A stretch of 64,000 nt of DNA from JARRQJ01 sp963810615 (GTDB lineage Bacteria > Pseudomonadota > Gammaproteobacteria > DRLM01), in contig CAWEOA010000008.1 of assembly GCA_963810615.1 (NCBI GenBank), positions 1,054,001 to 1,118,000 of the forward strand, read 5' to 3'. The notes under the pieces were generated by a model. It was not told where the DNA came from. It saw only the letters and a list, made by a program, of their open reading frames with translations, and did no database searches. How positions within the stretch are numbered: position 1 is the first letter of the stretch; each line of letters starts with the position of its first letter. Both the position numbers and the translations under genes were made by a program. Shown one piece after another: positions 8,616-16,918 of this stretch.

Positions 8616-11057
8616 ATGGAGAGTCAGAGTAATAAATCAAAAGTGGTCTCCCGGCAGGCGGATCTAATGCCCGTATTGCCGTTGCGCGATGTAGTCGTTT
8701 ATCCCCATATGGTGATTCCGTTGTTCGTCGGCCGCGAGAAATCTATCCAGGCGCTGGAAGCGGCAATGGCGGGCGATAAGCGAATACTGCTGGTTGCTCA
8801 GCGCAGTGCCGCTGTGGATGACCCGGGTGCGGAGGATATTTATGACATTGGTACCATATCCAGTATCTTGCAGTTGTTGAAATTGCCCGATGGCACCATC
8901 AAGGTGTTGGTGGAGGGTACGGATCGCGCGCGCGTTTCCAATCTCCACGAGAAAGACAATTATTTTACCGCCGAGATTGAGCCTTTGGAGGCCGTGGCGG
9001 CGGAAGAGCGTGAAGCGGAGGTATTAACGCGCGCCGTGCTGGGTCAGTTCGATCAATATGTGAAGCTCAATAACAAGGTGCCGCCGGAGATACTGTCCTC
9101 ATTGGCCGGCATCGACGAACCGGGTCGTCTGGCCGATACCATCGCGGCTCATCTGTCACTCAAGATCGAGGAGAAGCAAGGGATTCTCGAGATTCATAAT
9201 GTGCGTACCCGCATGGAACGTTTGATGGCTATCCTCGAGTCCGAGATCGATTTGCTGCAGGTGGAAAAACGGATTCGCGGTCGGGTCAAGAGGCAGATGG
9301 AAAAGAGTCAGCGCGAGTACTATCTGAATGAACAGATGAAGGCCATTCAGAAAGAATTGGGTGAATTGGAAGATGTGCCCAATGAGCTGGAAGATCTGGC
9401 CCGCAAGATCGACAAGGCGGGGATGCCCAAGGAGGCCAAGGCCAAGGCCAAGGCCGAGTTGAATAAACTCAAGATGATGTCGCCGATGTCTGCTGAGGCG
9501 ACCGTGGTGCGCAATTACATCGATTGGATGGTAAGCGTGCCATGGAAGAAACGGACCAAGATAGGTCATGATCTGACTGAAGCGGAAAAGGTGCTGGAGG
9601 AGGATCACTACGGATTGGAGAAGGTCAAGGAACGCATCCTGGAATATCTTGCGGTGCAGAGCCGCGTCGATAAACTCAAGGGTCCGATCCTGTGTCTGGT
9701 AGGTCCTCCCGGTGTGGGCAAGACCTCGTTGGGACGCTCTATCGCTCGTGCCACTAATCGTCAATTTGTGCGCATGGCCTTGGGCGGCGTGCGTGACGAG
9801 GCGGAGATTCGCGGTCATCGGCGAACCTATATCGGCGCCTTACCCGGCAAGATCATTCAGAATCTGGCCAAGGTAGGGACGCGCAATCCGCTCTTTTTGC
9901 TGGATGAAGTGGATAAGATGTCCATGGATTTTCGTGGCGATCCGGCATCGGCAATGTTGGAGGTGCTCGATCCTGAGCAGAATAATACTTTCAACGACCA
10001 CTATTTGGAGGTGGATTACGATCTCTCCGACGTGATGTTCGTGTGCACGGCCAATAGCCTCAATATTCCTGCGGCGCTCTTGGATCGTATGGAGGTCATT
10101 CGTCTCTCCGGTTACACCGAGGACGAAAAGGTCAACATCGCCATGCGTTATCTCGTGACCAAGCAGATCAAGGCCAACGGCCTAAAGGAAGATGAGCTGG
10201 TTATAAGCGAGGAGGTCCTGCGCGATATCGTCCGTTACTATACGCGGGAGGCCGGCGTGCGTAATCTGGAGCGCGAATGCGCCAAGATTTGTCGCAAGGT
10301 AGTGAAAGAAATCCTGCTGAAACCCTCTAAGAAAAAGGTCGTGGTCAAATCACGCGATCTGGAGAAATACCTCGGCGTTAAACGCTTCCGCTACGGTCGA
10401 GCTGAAGAGCATGATGCGATCGGTCAAGTGACAGGCTTGGCGTGGACCGAAGTCGGTGGTGAGTTGCTGACGATTGAGGCGGCAGTCGTGGAAGGCAAGG
10501 GTAAACTTACTATTACGGGACAGCTGGGCTCGGTGATGCAGGAGTCTGTGCAAGCCGCAATGACGGTAGTTCGGAGTCGCGCGCAGATGCTTGGTGTCGA
10601 GTCCGATTTTTATCAGAAGAATGATATTCATATCCACGTGCCGGAAGGCGGGATTCCCAAAGACGGTCCCAGTGCCGGTATCGGTATGTGTACGGCGCTG
10701 GTTTCCGCTTTGTGTGGCATACCCGTGCGGGCCGACGTGGCAATGACCGGAGAGATCACCCTGCGCGGTGAAGTACTGCCCATTGGCGGACTCAAAGAGA
10801 AGCTGTTAGCCGCTCACCGCGGTGGTATCCGCACTGTTTTGATCCCGATAGAAAACAAGCGGGAGTTGAGCGAGGTCCCGAAGAATATTAAACAGGATCT
10901 GGAAATTAAAACGGTAAAATGGATCGACGAGGTGTTTGAGTTGGCCTTGCAGCACATGCCCCAGCCGCGCTTAATAGAGGGTGAGCCGGTTACGCCGCGC
11001 GGGGGGACAAAAAAGGGCGGTAAAGCTAAGAAAGGCAGCCAGATCCGCGCTCATTAG
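8616..11057 (+). CDS. lon: ATP-dependent Lon protease
   Basis: Homohexameric cytoplasmic AAA+ protease that removes damaged and regulatory proteins. With ATG 8616 it has 813 residues. This start follows a GTGAGGT ribosome site; the GTG at 8601 in frame is part of that site. The N-terminal substrate domain begins MPVLPLRDVVVYPHM. Walker A GPPGVGKT is at 363-370. The C-terminal protease domain carries Ser686 in PKDGPSAG and Lys729 in GGLKEKLLAAHR, the catalytic dyad. The last 30 residues form a basic tail rich in Lys and Gly (GGTKKGGKAKKG), which could add DNA or nucleic-acid affinity; that is inference. Confidence 0.98.
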   Translation: MESQSNKSKVVSRQADLMPVLPLRDVVVYPHMVIPLFVGREKSIQALEAAMAGDKRILLVAQRSAAVDDPGAEDIYDIGTISSILQLLKLPDGTIKVLVEGTDRARVSNLHEKDNYFTAEIEPLEAVAAEEREAEVLTRAVLGQFDQYVKLNNKVPPEILSSLAGIDEPGRLADTIAAHLSLKIEEKQGILEIHNVRTRMERLMAILESEIDLLQVEKRIRGRVKRQMEKSQREYYLNEQMKAIQKELGELEDVPNELEDLARKIDKAGMPKEAKAKAKAELNKLKMMSPMSAEATVVRNYIDWMVSVPWKKRTKIGHDLTEAEKVLEEDHYGLEKVKERILEYLAVQSRVDKLKGPILCLVGPPGVGKTSLGRSIARATNRQFVRMALGGVRDEAEIRGHRRTYIGALPGKIIQNLAKVGTRNPLFLLDEVDKMSMDFRGDPASAMLEVLDPEQNNTFNDHYLEVDYDLSDVMFVCTANSLNIPAALLDRMEVIRLSGYTEDEKVNIAMRYLVTKQIKANGLKEDELVISEEVLRDIVRYYTREAGVRNLERECAKICRKVVKEILLKPSKKKVVVKSRDLEKYLGVKRFRYGRAEEHDAIGQVTGLAWTEVGGELLTIEAAVVEGKGKLTITGQLGSVMQESVQAAMTVVRSRAQMLGVESDFYQKNDIHIHVPEGGIPKDGPSAGIGMCTALVSALCGIPVRADVAMTGEITLRGEVLPIGGLKEKLLAAHRGGIRTVLIPIENKRELSEVPKNIKQDLEIKTVKWIDEVFELALQHMPQPRLIEGEPVTPRGGTKKGGKAKKGSQIRAH

Positions 11058-11086
11058 ATATGTACTAAGTAATACAGTGTTTGTGC

Positions 11087-11118
11087 AAGTGCCGCTGAAA
11101 ATGCGGCACTTCTTTTTT
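11087..11118 (+). terminator. Rho-independent terminator after lon
   Basis: AAGTGCCGC and GCGGCACTT form a perfect 9-base stem with a 7-base loop, followed by C and six T. It separates lon from the hup transcript. Confidence 0.93.
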
Positions 11119-11474
11119 GTGGAAGAAAATTAGCTAGCTATATGTATGATTATTTACGAACGCTATAATGCGCGGTATACAAAAATAAAATTGAAAATCA
11201 CTTTATATATATAAATTAACATTGTGGATTTAGAAGGCTGATGAACTTGACAGCCTTTCGTGCAGAGGGTATAAAAGCGCGTTCTACAGGCGCTGAAACT
11301 ATTTATCCCCCGATACGCGTTGGCCTTAGCGGTGAGGCATCGAGCTTTGATGGCTGACCTTGATATGTGTGTATCTCTTAGGAGATTTCGGGGTGGTTGC
11401 ACAGCATTTGGTTCAGAGGTTCGACAAGTGATCGCGTGAATGGCATCACTAAATCTAAAAGGGGAGATCATAAA
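11119..11474 (+). other. lon-hup intergenic region and HU leader
   Basis: About 355 bases without a protein gene. The first half is strongly AT-rich; the second half would be the HU 5' leader if the promoter at 11247 is used. Confidence 0.5.
11247..11275 (+). promoter_or_regulatory. Strong sigma-70 promoter of the HU gene
   Basis: A perfect TTGACA (11247-11252), a 17-base spacer and TATAAA (11270-11275). AT-rich upstream DNA (11180-11220) could act as an UP element. The distance to the HU start codon is about 200 bases, which implies a long leader. Confidence 0.7.
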
Positions 11475-11747
11475 GTGAATAAATCCGAATTAATCGACGT
11501 GGTTGCAGCTTCGGCGGATATTTCGAAAGTGGCGGCGACCCGCGCGGTTGATGCCATGGTGGAGTCTATCACCGGTGCGCTTCAGAAAAGCGATCAGGTG
11601 ACCCTGGTAGGTTTTGGCACTTTTAGCGTCAAGGAGCGCGCTGCCCGGACCGGCCGTAATCCGCAAACCGGAGAAGCTATTGCCATCAAGGCTGCAAAAA
11701 TCCCCACATTCAAGGCTGGAAAAGCCCTCAAGGACGCCGTACAATAG
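11475..11747 (+). CDS. hupB: DNA-binding protein HU (beta-type)
   Basis: Histone-like nucleoid protein that binds and bends DNA as a dimer. From GTG 11475 it has 90 residues, the exact family length, and begins with MNKSELIDVVA. The GTG follows a strong AAAAGGGGAGA site. The DNA-contacting arm contains GFGTFSVKERAARTGRNPQTGEAI with the conserved Arg-Asn-Pro at its tip. Position after lon is conserved in Gammaproteobacteria, which favours the beta type. A perfect hairpin spans its stop codon and a tRNA follows 11 bases later, so the HU message and the tRNAs probably share a transcript. Confidence 0.97.
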   Translation: MNKSELIDVVAASADISKVAATRAVDAMVESITGALQKSDQVTLVGFGTFSVKERAARTGRNPQTGEAIAIKAAKIPTFKAGKALKDAVQ

Positions 11748-11755
11748 CGTCCTTG
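11729..11755 (+). other. Perfect hairpin across the HU stop codon
   Basis: CAAGGACGC (11729-11737) and GCGTCCTTG (11747-11755) make a 9-base stem with a 9-base loop that holds most of the stop codon. No T run follows, so it is not a standard terminator. It ends 3 bases before tRNA-Val and may guide processing or protect the HU message end. Confidence 0.6.
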
Positions 11756-11758
11756 CTC

Positions 11759-11834
11759 GGGTGCTTAGCTCAGCTGGGAGAGCGTCGCCCTTACAAGGCG
11801 AATGTCGGGGGTTCGATCCCCTCAGCACCCACCA
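11759..11834 (+). tRNA. tRNA-Val (UAC)
   Basis: 76 bases including CCA. GGGTGCT pairs with AGCACCC. The loop CTTACAA carries UAC. Sits 11 bases after the HU stop codon with no promoter between. Confidence 0.97.
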
Positions 11835-11842
11835 TGTGTCTG

Positions 11843-11919
11843 GGAGTGGTAGTTCAGTTGGTTAGAATACCTGCCTGTCACGCAGGGGGTCGCGGGTTCG
11901 AGTCCCGTCCACTCCGCCA
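11843..11919 (+). tRNA. tRNA-Asp (GUC)
   Basis: 77 bases including CCA. GGAGTGG pairs with CCACTCC; anticodon GUC. Almost identical to E. coli tRNA-Asp. Only 8 bases separate it from tRNA-Val. Confidence 0.97.
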
Positions 11920-11926
11920 TAAATAC

Positions 11927-11962
11927 AAGGGCGCGCTTCTTTAACGGAGGGGCGCCTTTTTT
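11927..11962 (+). terminator. Terminator of the hup-tRNA transcript
   Basis: AAGGGCGC and GCGCCTTT pair over 8 positions with one G-U. The 3' arm runs into a T tract ending at 11962. It starts 8 bases after tRNA-Asp. Confidence 0.8.
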
Positions 11963-12057
11963 AATGTTGACTATTTATGCCCAATTACAATCCTGTAAGC
12001 TTTGATCGTCGATATCTGCCCGGTATTGACTAACAATTAGGGAGAGCGTAACCGGTC

Positions 12058-13968
12058 ATGCTTGAGTTCATCCGCGAACGCGCCCAGGGTTGGTTTGCCT
12101 GGGCAATTGTCATCTTGCTCGTTATCCCATTTGCGTTGTGGGGAATTCACCAGTATCAGACAACAGATGCCGAGGTGAACGTCGCAGTGGTCAATAGCAA
12201 GAAGATTTCCACTAATGAATTTCAGAGGGCATATCAGCAGCAGAGAGACCGCATCAAGGCGATGATGGGTAAGAATTTCAATCCGTCCCTAATCGATGAT
12301 AAGCAGCTCAAGAAACAAGTACTGGAAAACTTGATCAATCGTGAAGTGCTGGTACAGGGCGCTCATGATGCCGGTCTGCGAATGAGCGCCGTGCGCGTAG
12401 GTGCCGAGATTCGAGCGATCCCCAACCTGCAGACCAAGGGGAAATTTGACCCCGAAATCTACCACCGTCTGCTGCGGTCTCAAGGCCTGTCGGTCGGTGG
12501 TTTTGAAAAAACGGTTAGTAATGACCTGGTCATCCAACAATTAAACCAAGGCGTTGGCGGTAGTGCCTTCGTGACTAAGACAGAGCTGGATACCCTGCTG
12601 CGTATTAAGTTACAGCAAAGGGATATCGGCTATGCGCTGCTGCCGGTATCATCTTATATCGGCGCTGTCAGCGTCGATGACAAAGCCGTTGAGAAATTCT
12701 ACCAGGATAATCCCGATCGCTTCCGTACTCCCGAACAAGTCAGCGTCAACTATCTGGATTTATCGGTGGATGGCCTGGCTAAAGACATCCAGGTAACGGA
12801 AGATGCCGTGCGCGAACGCTACCAGGAGCGTGCGGCCGACTTTACTACACCGGAAGAGCGGCATGCACGTCATATCCTGATCCAAGTGGCCAGCGATGCG
12901 TCGCCGGAGAAAGTGGAGACCGCGGAGAAAAAGGCTGAGGATATATTGGCCCGTATCCGTAAAGGTGAGTCTTTTGCCGTATTGGCTAAGAAGTATTCTC
13001 AAGACCCCGGCTCCGCAAAGGAAGGCGGGGATCTGGGCTTTTTCGGCCGCGGCGTTATGGATAAGGCCTTTGAGAAAGCGGCCTTTGCCCTCAAGGTCGG
13101 TGAAGTCAGTGACCCGGTGCGCACCACATTCGGTTTCCATCTCATCAAGCTTGAAGGTATCCGGGGGGGCGAGCGTAAACCCTTTGAACAAGTGCGGGCC
13201 CAGCTGGAGCACGATCTCAAGCGTCAAAAAGCCGAAGACAAGTTTTATTCCGAGGCCGAGACCCTGTCCAATGTGACGTTCGAGCATTCCGACAATTTGA
13301 CCGAAGCCTCACAACAACTGCACATACCCATCCAGTCCAGCGGCTTGTTCAGTCGTGACGGCGGGGTAGGGATTGCCTCCAATCCCAAGGTCAGAACAGC
13401 GGCATTTTCAGATGATGTCTTGCAGGGCGGCAAGAATAGTGAAGCCATTGAGTTGACCCAGGATCATGTGGTGGTAGTGCATTTGAAGGAGCACAAGCCG
13501 GCGGCGTTGCGCCCCCTTAATGATGTTCGTGATGAAATTCGCCAGCTGCTGCGCATAGAGGCGGCAAAATCCAAGGCCAAAGCGGCCGGGGACGAGTTTG
13601 TAAGCCGTATCAAGAAAGGCGAGGACGCGGCAGCGGTGGCGGCGCAGTTCAAAGTGAAATGGGAACGGCCCGGCTACATTGGCCGGGAAGACGCCAAGGT
13701 GAATCCACAAATTAGAGATGCCGCATTCCACCTTATTCCTTCAGCCGACACCAAGCCCGTTTTTGATGGGCAAGCATTGTCGTCGGGGGATTTCGCGGTA
13801 TATGGGCTCTATGCAGTAAAAGAAGGTGATCCGGTCAGTGCCGATAAAAAGACGGTGGAATCATTAAAGTCTTCCCTGGAACGCGAGCATGGCCAAGCTG
13901 TCTTTAAGGCATATGTGGACGCGTTAAGGTCACAAATGAAGATAGAGAGCTATCCGGATAAGCTGTAG
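12058..13968 (+). CDS. ppiD: Periplasmic chaperone / prolyl isomerase PpiD
   Basis: Inner-membrane-anchored folding factor working near the Sec translocon on exported proteins. 636 residues, close to E. coli PpiD. One N-terminal membrane helix (residues about 12-34, WFAWAIVILLVIPFALWGI) anchors a large periplasmic part. A SurA-like N-terminal chaperone domain follows, then a parvulin domain from about residue 266 (ERHARHILIQV...) with GDLGFFGRG and FGFHLIKLE motifs, and a C-terminal chaperone region. ATG 12058 follows GGGAGAG. Location after hupB is the same as in E. coli. Confidence 0.96.
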   Translation: MLEFIRERAQGWFAWAIVILLVIPFALWGIHQYQTTDAEVNVAVVNSKKISTNEFQRAYQQQRDRIKAMMGKNFNPSLIDDKQLKKQVLENLINREVLVQGAHDAGLRMSAVRVGAEIRAIPNLQTKGKFDPEIYHRLLRSQGLSVGGFEKTVSNDLVIQQLNQGVGGSAFVTKTELDTLLRIKLQQRDIGYALLPVSSYIGAVSVDDKAVEKFYQDNPDRFRTPEQVSVNYLDLSVDGLAKDIQVTEDAVRERYQERAADFTTPEERHARHILIQVASDASPEKVETAEKKAEDILARIRKGESFAVLAKKYSQDPGSAKEGGDLGFFGRGVMDKAFEKAAFALKVGEVSDPVRTTFGFHLIKLEGIRGGERKPFEQVRAQLEHDLKRQKAEDKFYSEAETLSNVTFEHSDNLTEASQQLHIPIQSSGLFSRDGGVGIASNPKVRTAAFSDDVLQGGKNSEAIELTQDHVVVVHLKEHKPAALRPLNDVRDEIRQLLRIEAAKSKAKAAGDEFVSRIKKGEDAAAVAAQFKVKWERPGYIGREDAKVNPQIRDAAFHLIPSADTKPVFDGQALSSGDFAVYGLYAVKEGDPVSADKKTVESLKSSLEREHGQAVFKAYVDALRSQMKIESYPDKL

Positions 13969-14005
13969 CCGATTATCAGCCCCCTAACAGCCAGTATAGC
14001 CGCAG

Positions 14006-14038
14006 CAGAGCGGTGACCGGATTGCGGTAGCCGCTCTG
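14006..14038 (+). terminator. Hairpin downstream of ppiD, possible terminator
   Basis: CAGAGCGG (14006-14013) and CCGCTCTG (14031-14038) form a perfect 8-base stem with a 17-base loop, 38 bases after the ppiD stop. Only a weak T-rich stretch follows. Confidence 0.4.
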
Positions 14039-14256
14039 TCTATATGAAGTCTCACGGGATATTCTCGCCGTTTTCATGATGGGTGAACAATTACAATCCG
14101 CCATCCATGAAGATGCATCTGTCATTGCCCTAGGCATTGGCCTCGGCCTCGGCCAAGGAAACAAACTGCGCCGCTTAAGCGGTATCAGGCTAATCTAAAC
14201 TCTTAATATCATACGCTGTGGAATTATCTCTTGGATGTCATTGTGGAGGATGGCAT

Positions 14257-14460
14257 TCAAGCTTTGGTATTGATGATAGTTCCTATGGTTTGTCCTGAAG
14301 TGTTGACGGTGGGTTTGGCCGCCTGGGTGGTTTGATCATCGCTGTCATTATCGGGGGTGGCATCGCGTCCGGACTGATGAACTTCCTGTTGCTCCTGCTG
14401 AAGCTTACCGCGACTGCTGGCGATCAGATCGATAGGGGATGTGACTGAGTTGACTGGCAT
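14257..14460 (-). CDS. Small conserved hypothetical protein with a PTVNTSGQ C-terminus
   Basis: A 67-residue polar protein of unknown function. The ATG at 14460 follows a strong AAGGAGT site with good spacing, which supports translation. The middle is Gln-, Asp- and Thr-rich and probably disordered. The end, PTVNTSGQTIGTIINTKA, fits a pattern I associate with small conserved proteins of Gammaproteobacteria (P-VNT-GQ--G--IN--A); this is from memory and needs a search. No signal peptide or membrane segment. Lies downstream of the symporter gene on the same strand with a 141-base gap. Confidence 0.65.
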   Translation of the reverse strand: MPVNSVTSPIDLIASSRGKLQQEQQEVHQSGRDATPDNDSDDQTTQAAKPTVNTSGQTIGTIINTKA

Positions 14461-14601
14461 GTAAGACTCCTTTGCTAGGGGGTATAGCGTGGAGAACGGC
14501 TAATGGTGAATTGAGAATATAAGATCATAATTATCTTGTTTAGATCAGTATAAAGAATATGGATGGAATTTTTGTGACGGAGTTCGCATATTAGTAGTTG
14601 G

Positions 14602-15819
14602 CTATAGGCGTAATTCCGGTAAAAAGCGGTGTACCACTGCGGCGCCCACGGCGTCACCGAAGACATTCAGGGTAGTGCGGAACCGGTCCAGGAACCAATC
14701 AACGGCCAGAAGCAGGCTCACGCCTTCCAGGGGCAGACCCACGGCGCTCAGGACGATGACCATGGTGACCAAGCCGGCCTCGGGGATGCCGGCGGCCCCG
14801 ATCGCGGCCAGAGTGGCGGTGACGAACACGATCACCTGTTGGCCTAAGCCGAGGTGGATACCGTAGGCCTGGGCGATGAATAGGGCTGCTTCGGCTTCAT
14901 ATAGGGCGGTACCGTTCATGTTGACGGTGGCGCCCAGCGGCACCACGAAGCGGATGGCCCGCTCGTCCACTTTATTCTCCCTAAGACATTCCATTGTCAT
15001 AGGGAGGGTTGCGGAGGAACTGGCGGTGCCGAAGGCCGTCAACAGGGCCCGCAACAGGTTGGTGAGGAATGCCATACCGCGGCGGGCGACCAGGACCAAA
15101 ATCAAGGCCAGAACGACGAAATGGAGGCCAAGTCCGCTCAGTACCGTGACTACGTGCCACGCCACCGCGGACAGTTGGGCGAAAAAGGCGTCTCCGCCGC
15201 CCGCCTTGCCCAGCCGGGCGGCGACCAGGGCAAAGATGCCGACCGGGGCGAGATACATCAGCCAGATGACCACTTTCATTAAGGCTTCATTCAGGCCGTC
15301 GAAAAAGGCGATGACATGCAGGCCTTTGTCGCCCACTGTGGTAAGGGCGGCGGAAAGGAGGATGGCAAAGAGAATAAGTGGCAAAAGCTGCATATCCGCA
15401 GCGGAGGCCACCAAATTCGGGGAGATCATGGCCAGTAGGATGTCGGCGATGCCAGTGCCGGCCTTGGCGCGAACCTGCTCGGGTATTGCCCCGCCGTGTA
15501 GCTCCAGACCCACACCCGGCTGAACGACATTGACCATTACCAAGCCGATAATGACCGCGACGCCGGTGGTGATGACGAAATAGAGGATCGTGACACCCCC
15601 CAGCCGTCCCAGTTTGCGGACGTCCCCCAAAGAAGCAACGCCGCTGATGACCGCCGCGACGATCAGAGGGAGGGTCAGCATTTTCAGGGCGTTGAGGAAC
15701 AGGGTACCCAGCCAGGCGATGCTCTCCATCGCCGCTCCGAAATACCATCCGCAAAACGTGCCGCCGACAACGCCGAGGATAATTAAACTCAACAGAATGA
15801 CGGCATGTTTATGGGGCAT
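14602..15819 (-). CDS. Dicarboxylate/amino acid:cation symporter (DAACS family)
   Basis: Inner-membrane transporter for glutamate, aspartate or C4-dicarboxylates driven by sodium or protons. 405 residues and about eight helices plus two re-entrant loops. Diagnostic motifs: the serine-rich FGTASSSATLPMTMECL loop and NMNGTALYEAEAALFIAQAYG, which form the substrate and cation sites. The exact substrate cannot be assigned from sequence alone. The start ATG at 15819 has a poor ribosome site. It lies 36 bases after fabI on the same strand, so the two are probably cotranscribed. Confidence 0.93.
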   Translation of the reverse strand: MPHKHAVILLSLIILGVVGGTFCGWYFGAAMESIAWLGTLFLNALKMLTLPLIVAAVISGVASLGDVRKLGRLGGVTILYFVITTGVAVIIGLVMVNVVQPGVGLELHGGAIPEQVRAKAGTGIADILLAMISPNLVASAADMQLLPLILFAILLSAALTTVGDKGLHVIAFFDGLNEALMKVVIWLMYLAPVGIFALVAARLGKAGGGDAFFAQLSAVAWHVVTVLSGLGLHFVVLALILVLVARRGMAFLTNLLRALLTAFGTASSSATLPMTMECLRENKVDERAIRFVVPLGATVNMNGTALYEAEAALFIAQAYGIHLGLGQQVIVFVTATLAAIGAAGIPEAGLVTMVIVLSAVGLPLEGVSLLLAVDWFLDRFRTTLNVFGDAVGAAVVHRFLPELRL

Positions 15820-15855
15820 TACTCGGCCGTCGTTTTGCCGTAGGCGCTTTGTTTG

Positions 15856-16674
15856 TCAGTCGGCGGCGGATTCATTCTTTCCCGACCCGTCGTCGAACGC
15901 GCTCATTCCCACGATATGATAACCGCTGTCTACATAGAGAATTTCGCCGGTGATGCCGGAGGCGAGGTCCGAGCACAGAAATGCCGCGGCATTCCCCACT
16001 TCATCAATAGTGACGTTGCGGCGCAGTGGCGCACTGCTTTCCACCGTGTTGAGCATGCGGCGCAGATTACTGATCCCCGAGGCGGCCAAGGTCTTGATCG
16101 GTCCTGCAGAGATGGCATTGACGCGAATGCCGTCCGGTCCCAGGCTCTGTGCCATGTAGCGTACGTTGGCTTCCAGGCTGGCTTTGGCCACGCCCATTAC
16201 GTTGTAATTGGGGAGCACCCTTTCCGCACCGAGATAGCTCAGGGTGAGCAGGGCGCCGTTGCGCCCTTCCATCATATTGAGGCCCGCTTTGGCCAGGGCG
16301 GCGAAGCTGTAGGAGCTGATCTCGTGGGCTATGTTGAAACTTTCACGGGTGAGATTGTCCAGATAGTCGCCTTCCAGGGTTTCGCGTGGTGCGTAGGCCA
16401 CCGAATGGATGATGATGTCGACATGATCCCAGTAGTCATCCAGGCGGTTGAATACGTCCTCGATCTGCTTGTCGTCGGCCACGTCACAGGGCAAGGTGAT
16501 GTCCGAATTACATTCGGCGGCAAATTTTTCCACGCGGGATTGCAGTTTCTCATTCTGGTAGGTAAAGGCGAGTTCCGCCCCTTCGCGATGCATGGCCTGC
16601 GCAATACCCCAAGCAATGGAGCGGTTGCTGGCGACACCGACAATCAATGCTCGTTTATCCTTTAGAAATCCCAT
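15856..16674 (-). CDS. fabI: Enoyl-[acyl-carrier-protein] reductase (NADH)
   Basis: Reduces trans-2-enoyl-ACP with NADH in the last step of each fatty acid elongation cycle; cytoplasmic tetramer and the target of triclosan-type inhibitors. From ATG 16674 (after AAGGATAT) it has 272 residues, the family norm; a longer frame upstream is not needed. The short-chain dehydrogenase fold is marked by GVASNRSIAWGIA near the N-terminus, HSVAYAPRETLEGDYLDN, and the catalytic Tyr-x6-Lys in NYNVMGVAKASLEANVRY. GPIKTLAASGI lies in the flexible substrate loop. Divergent from the peptide transporter operon. Confidence 0.97.
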   Translation of the reverse strand: MGFLKDKRALIVGVASNRSIAWGIAQAMHREGAELAFTYQNEKLQSRVEKFAAECNSDITLPCDVADDKQIEDVFNRLDDYWDHVDIIIHSVAYAPRETLEGDYLDNLTRESFNIAHEISSYSFAALAKAGLNMMEGRNGALLTLSYLGAERVLPNYNVMGVAKASLEANVRYMAQSLGPDGIRVNAISAGPIKTLAASGISNLRRMLNTVESSAPLRRNVTIDEVGNAAAFLCSDLASGITGEILYVDSGYHIVGMSAFDDGSGKNESAAD

Positions 16675-16918
16675 AGCATATATCCTTTGATCATTATCCT
16701 TCGATATCGGCTTCGAGCAGGTTTTCCGCCCGGTCCGCTTCCGGTCTTGTTGCCGGTACACTACCGAAAATCGGCCGTGACGGGAAGGGGCCGCCCATGA
16801 CCGCTATAGTACAGCATGAACGTCCGGTGCCGAAACGTATATACTGATGCGCGGTCTCAGACAGGCAGGGTGAAAATTCGGTGGATGCGCAACCAAGAGG
16901 TTCCGTGACAGGCAGGTT

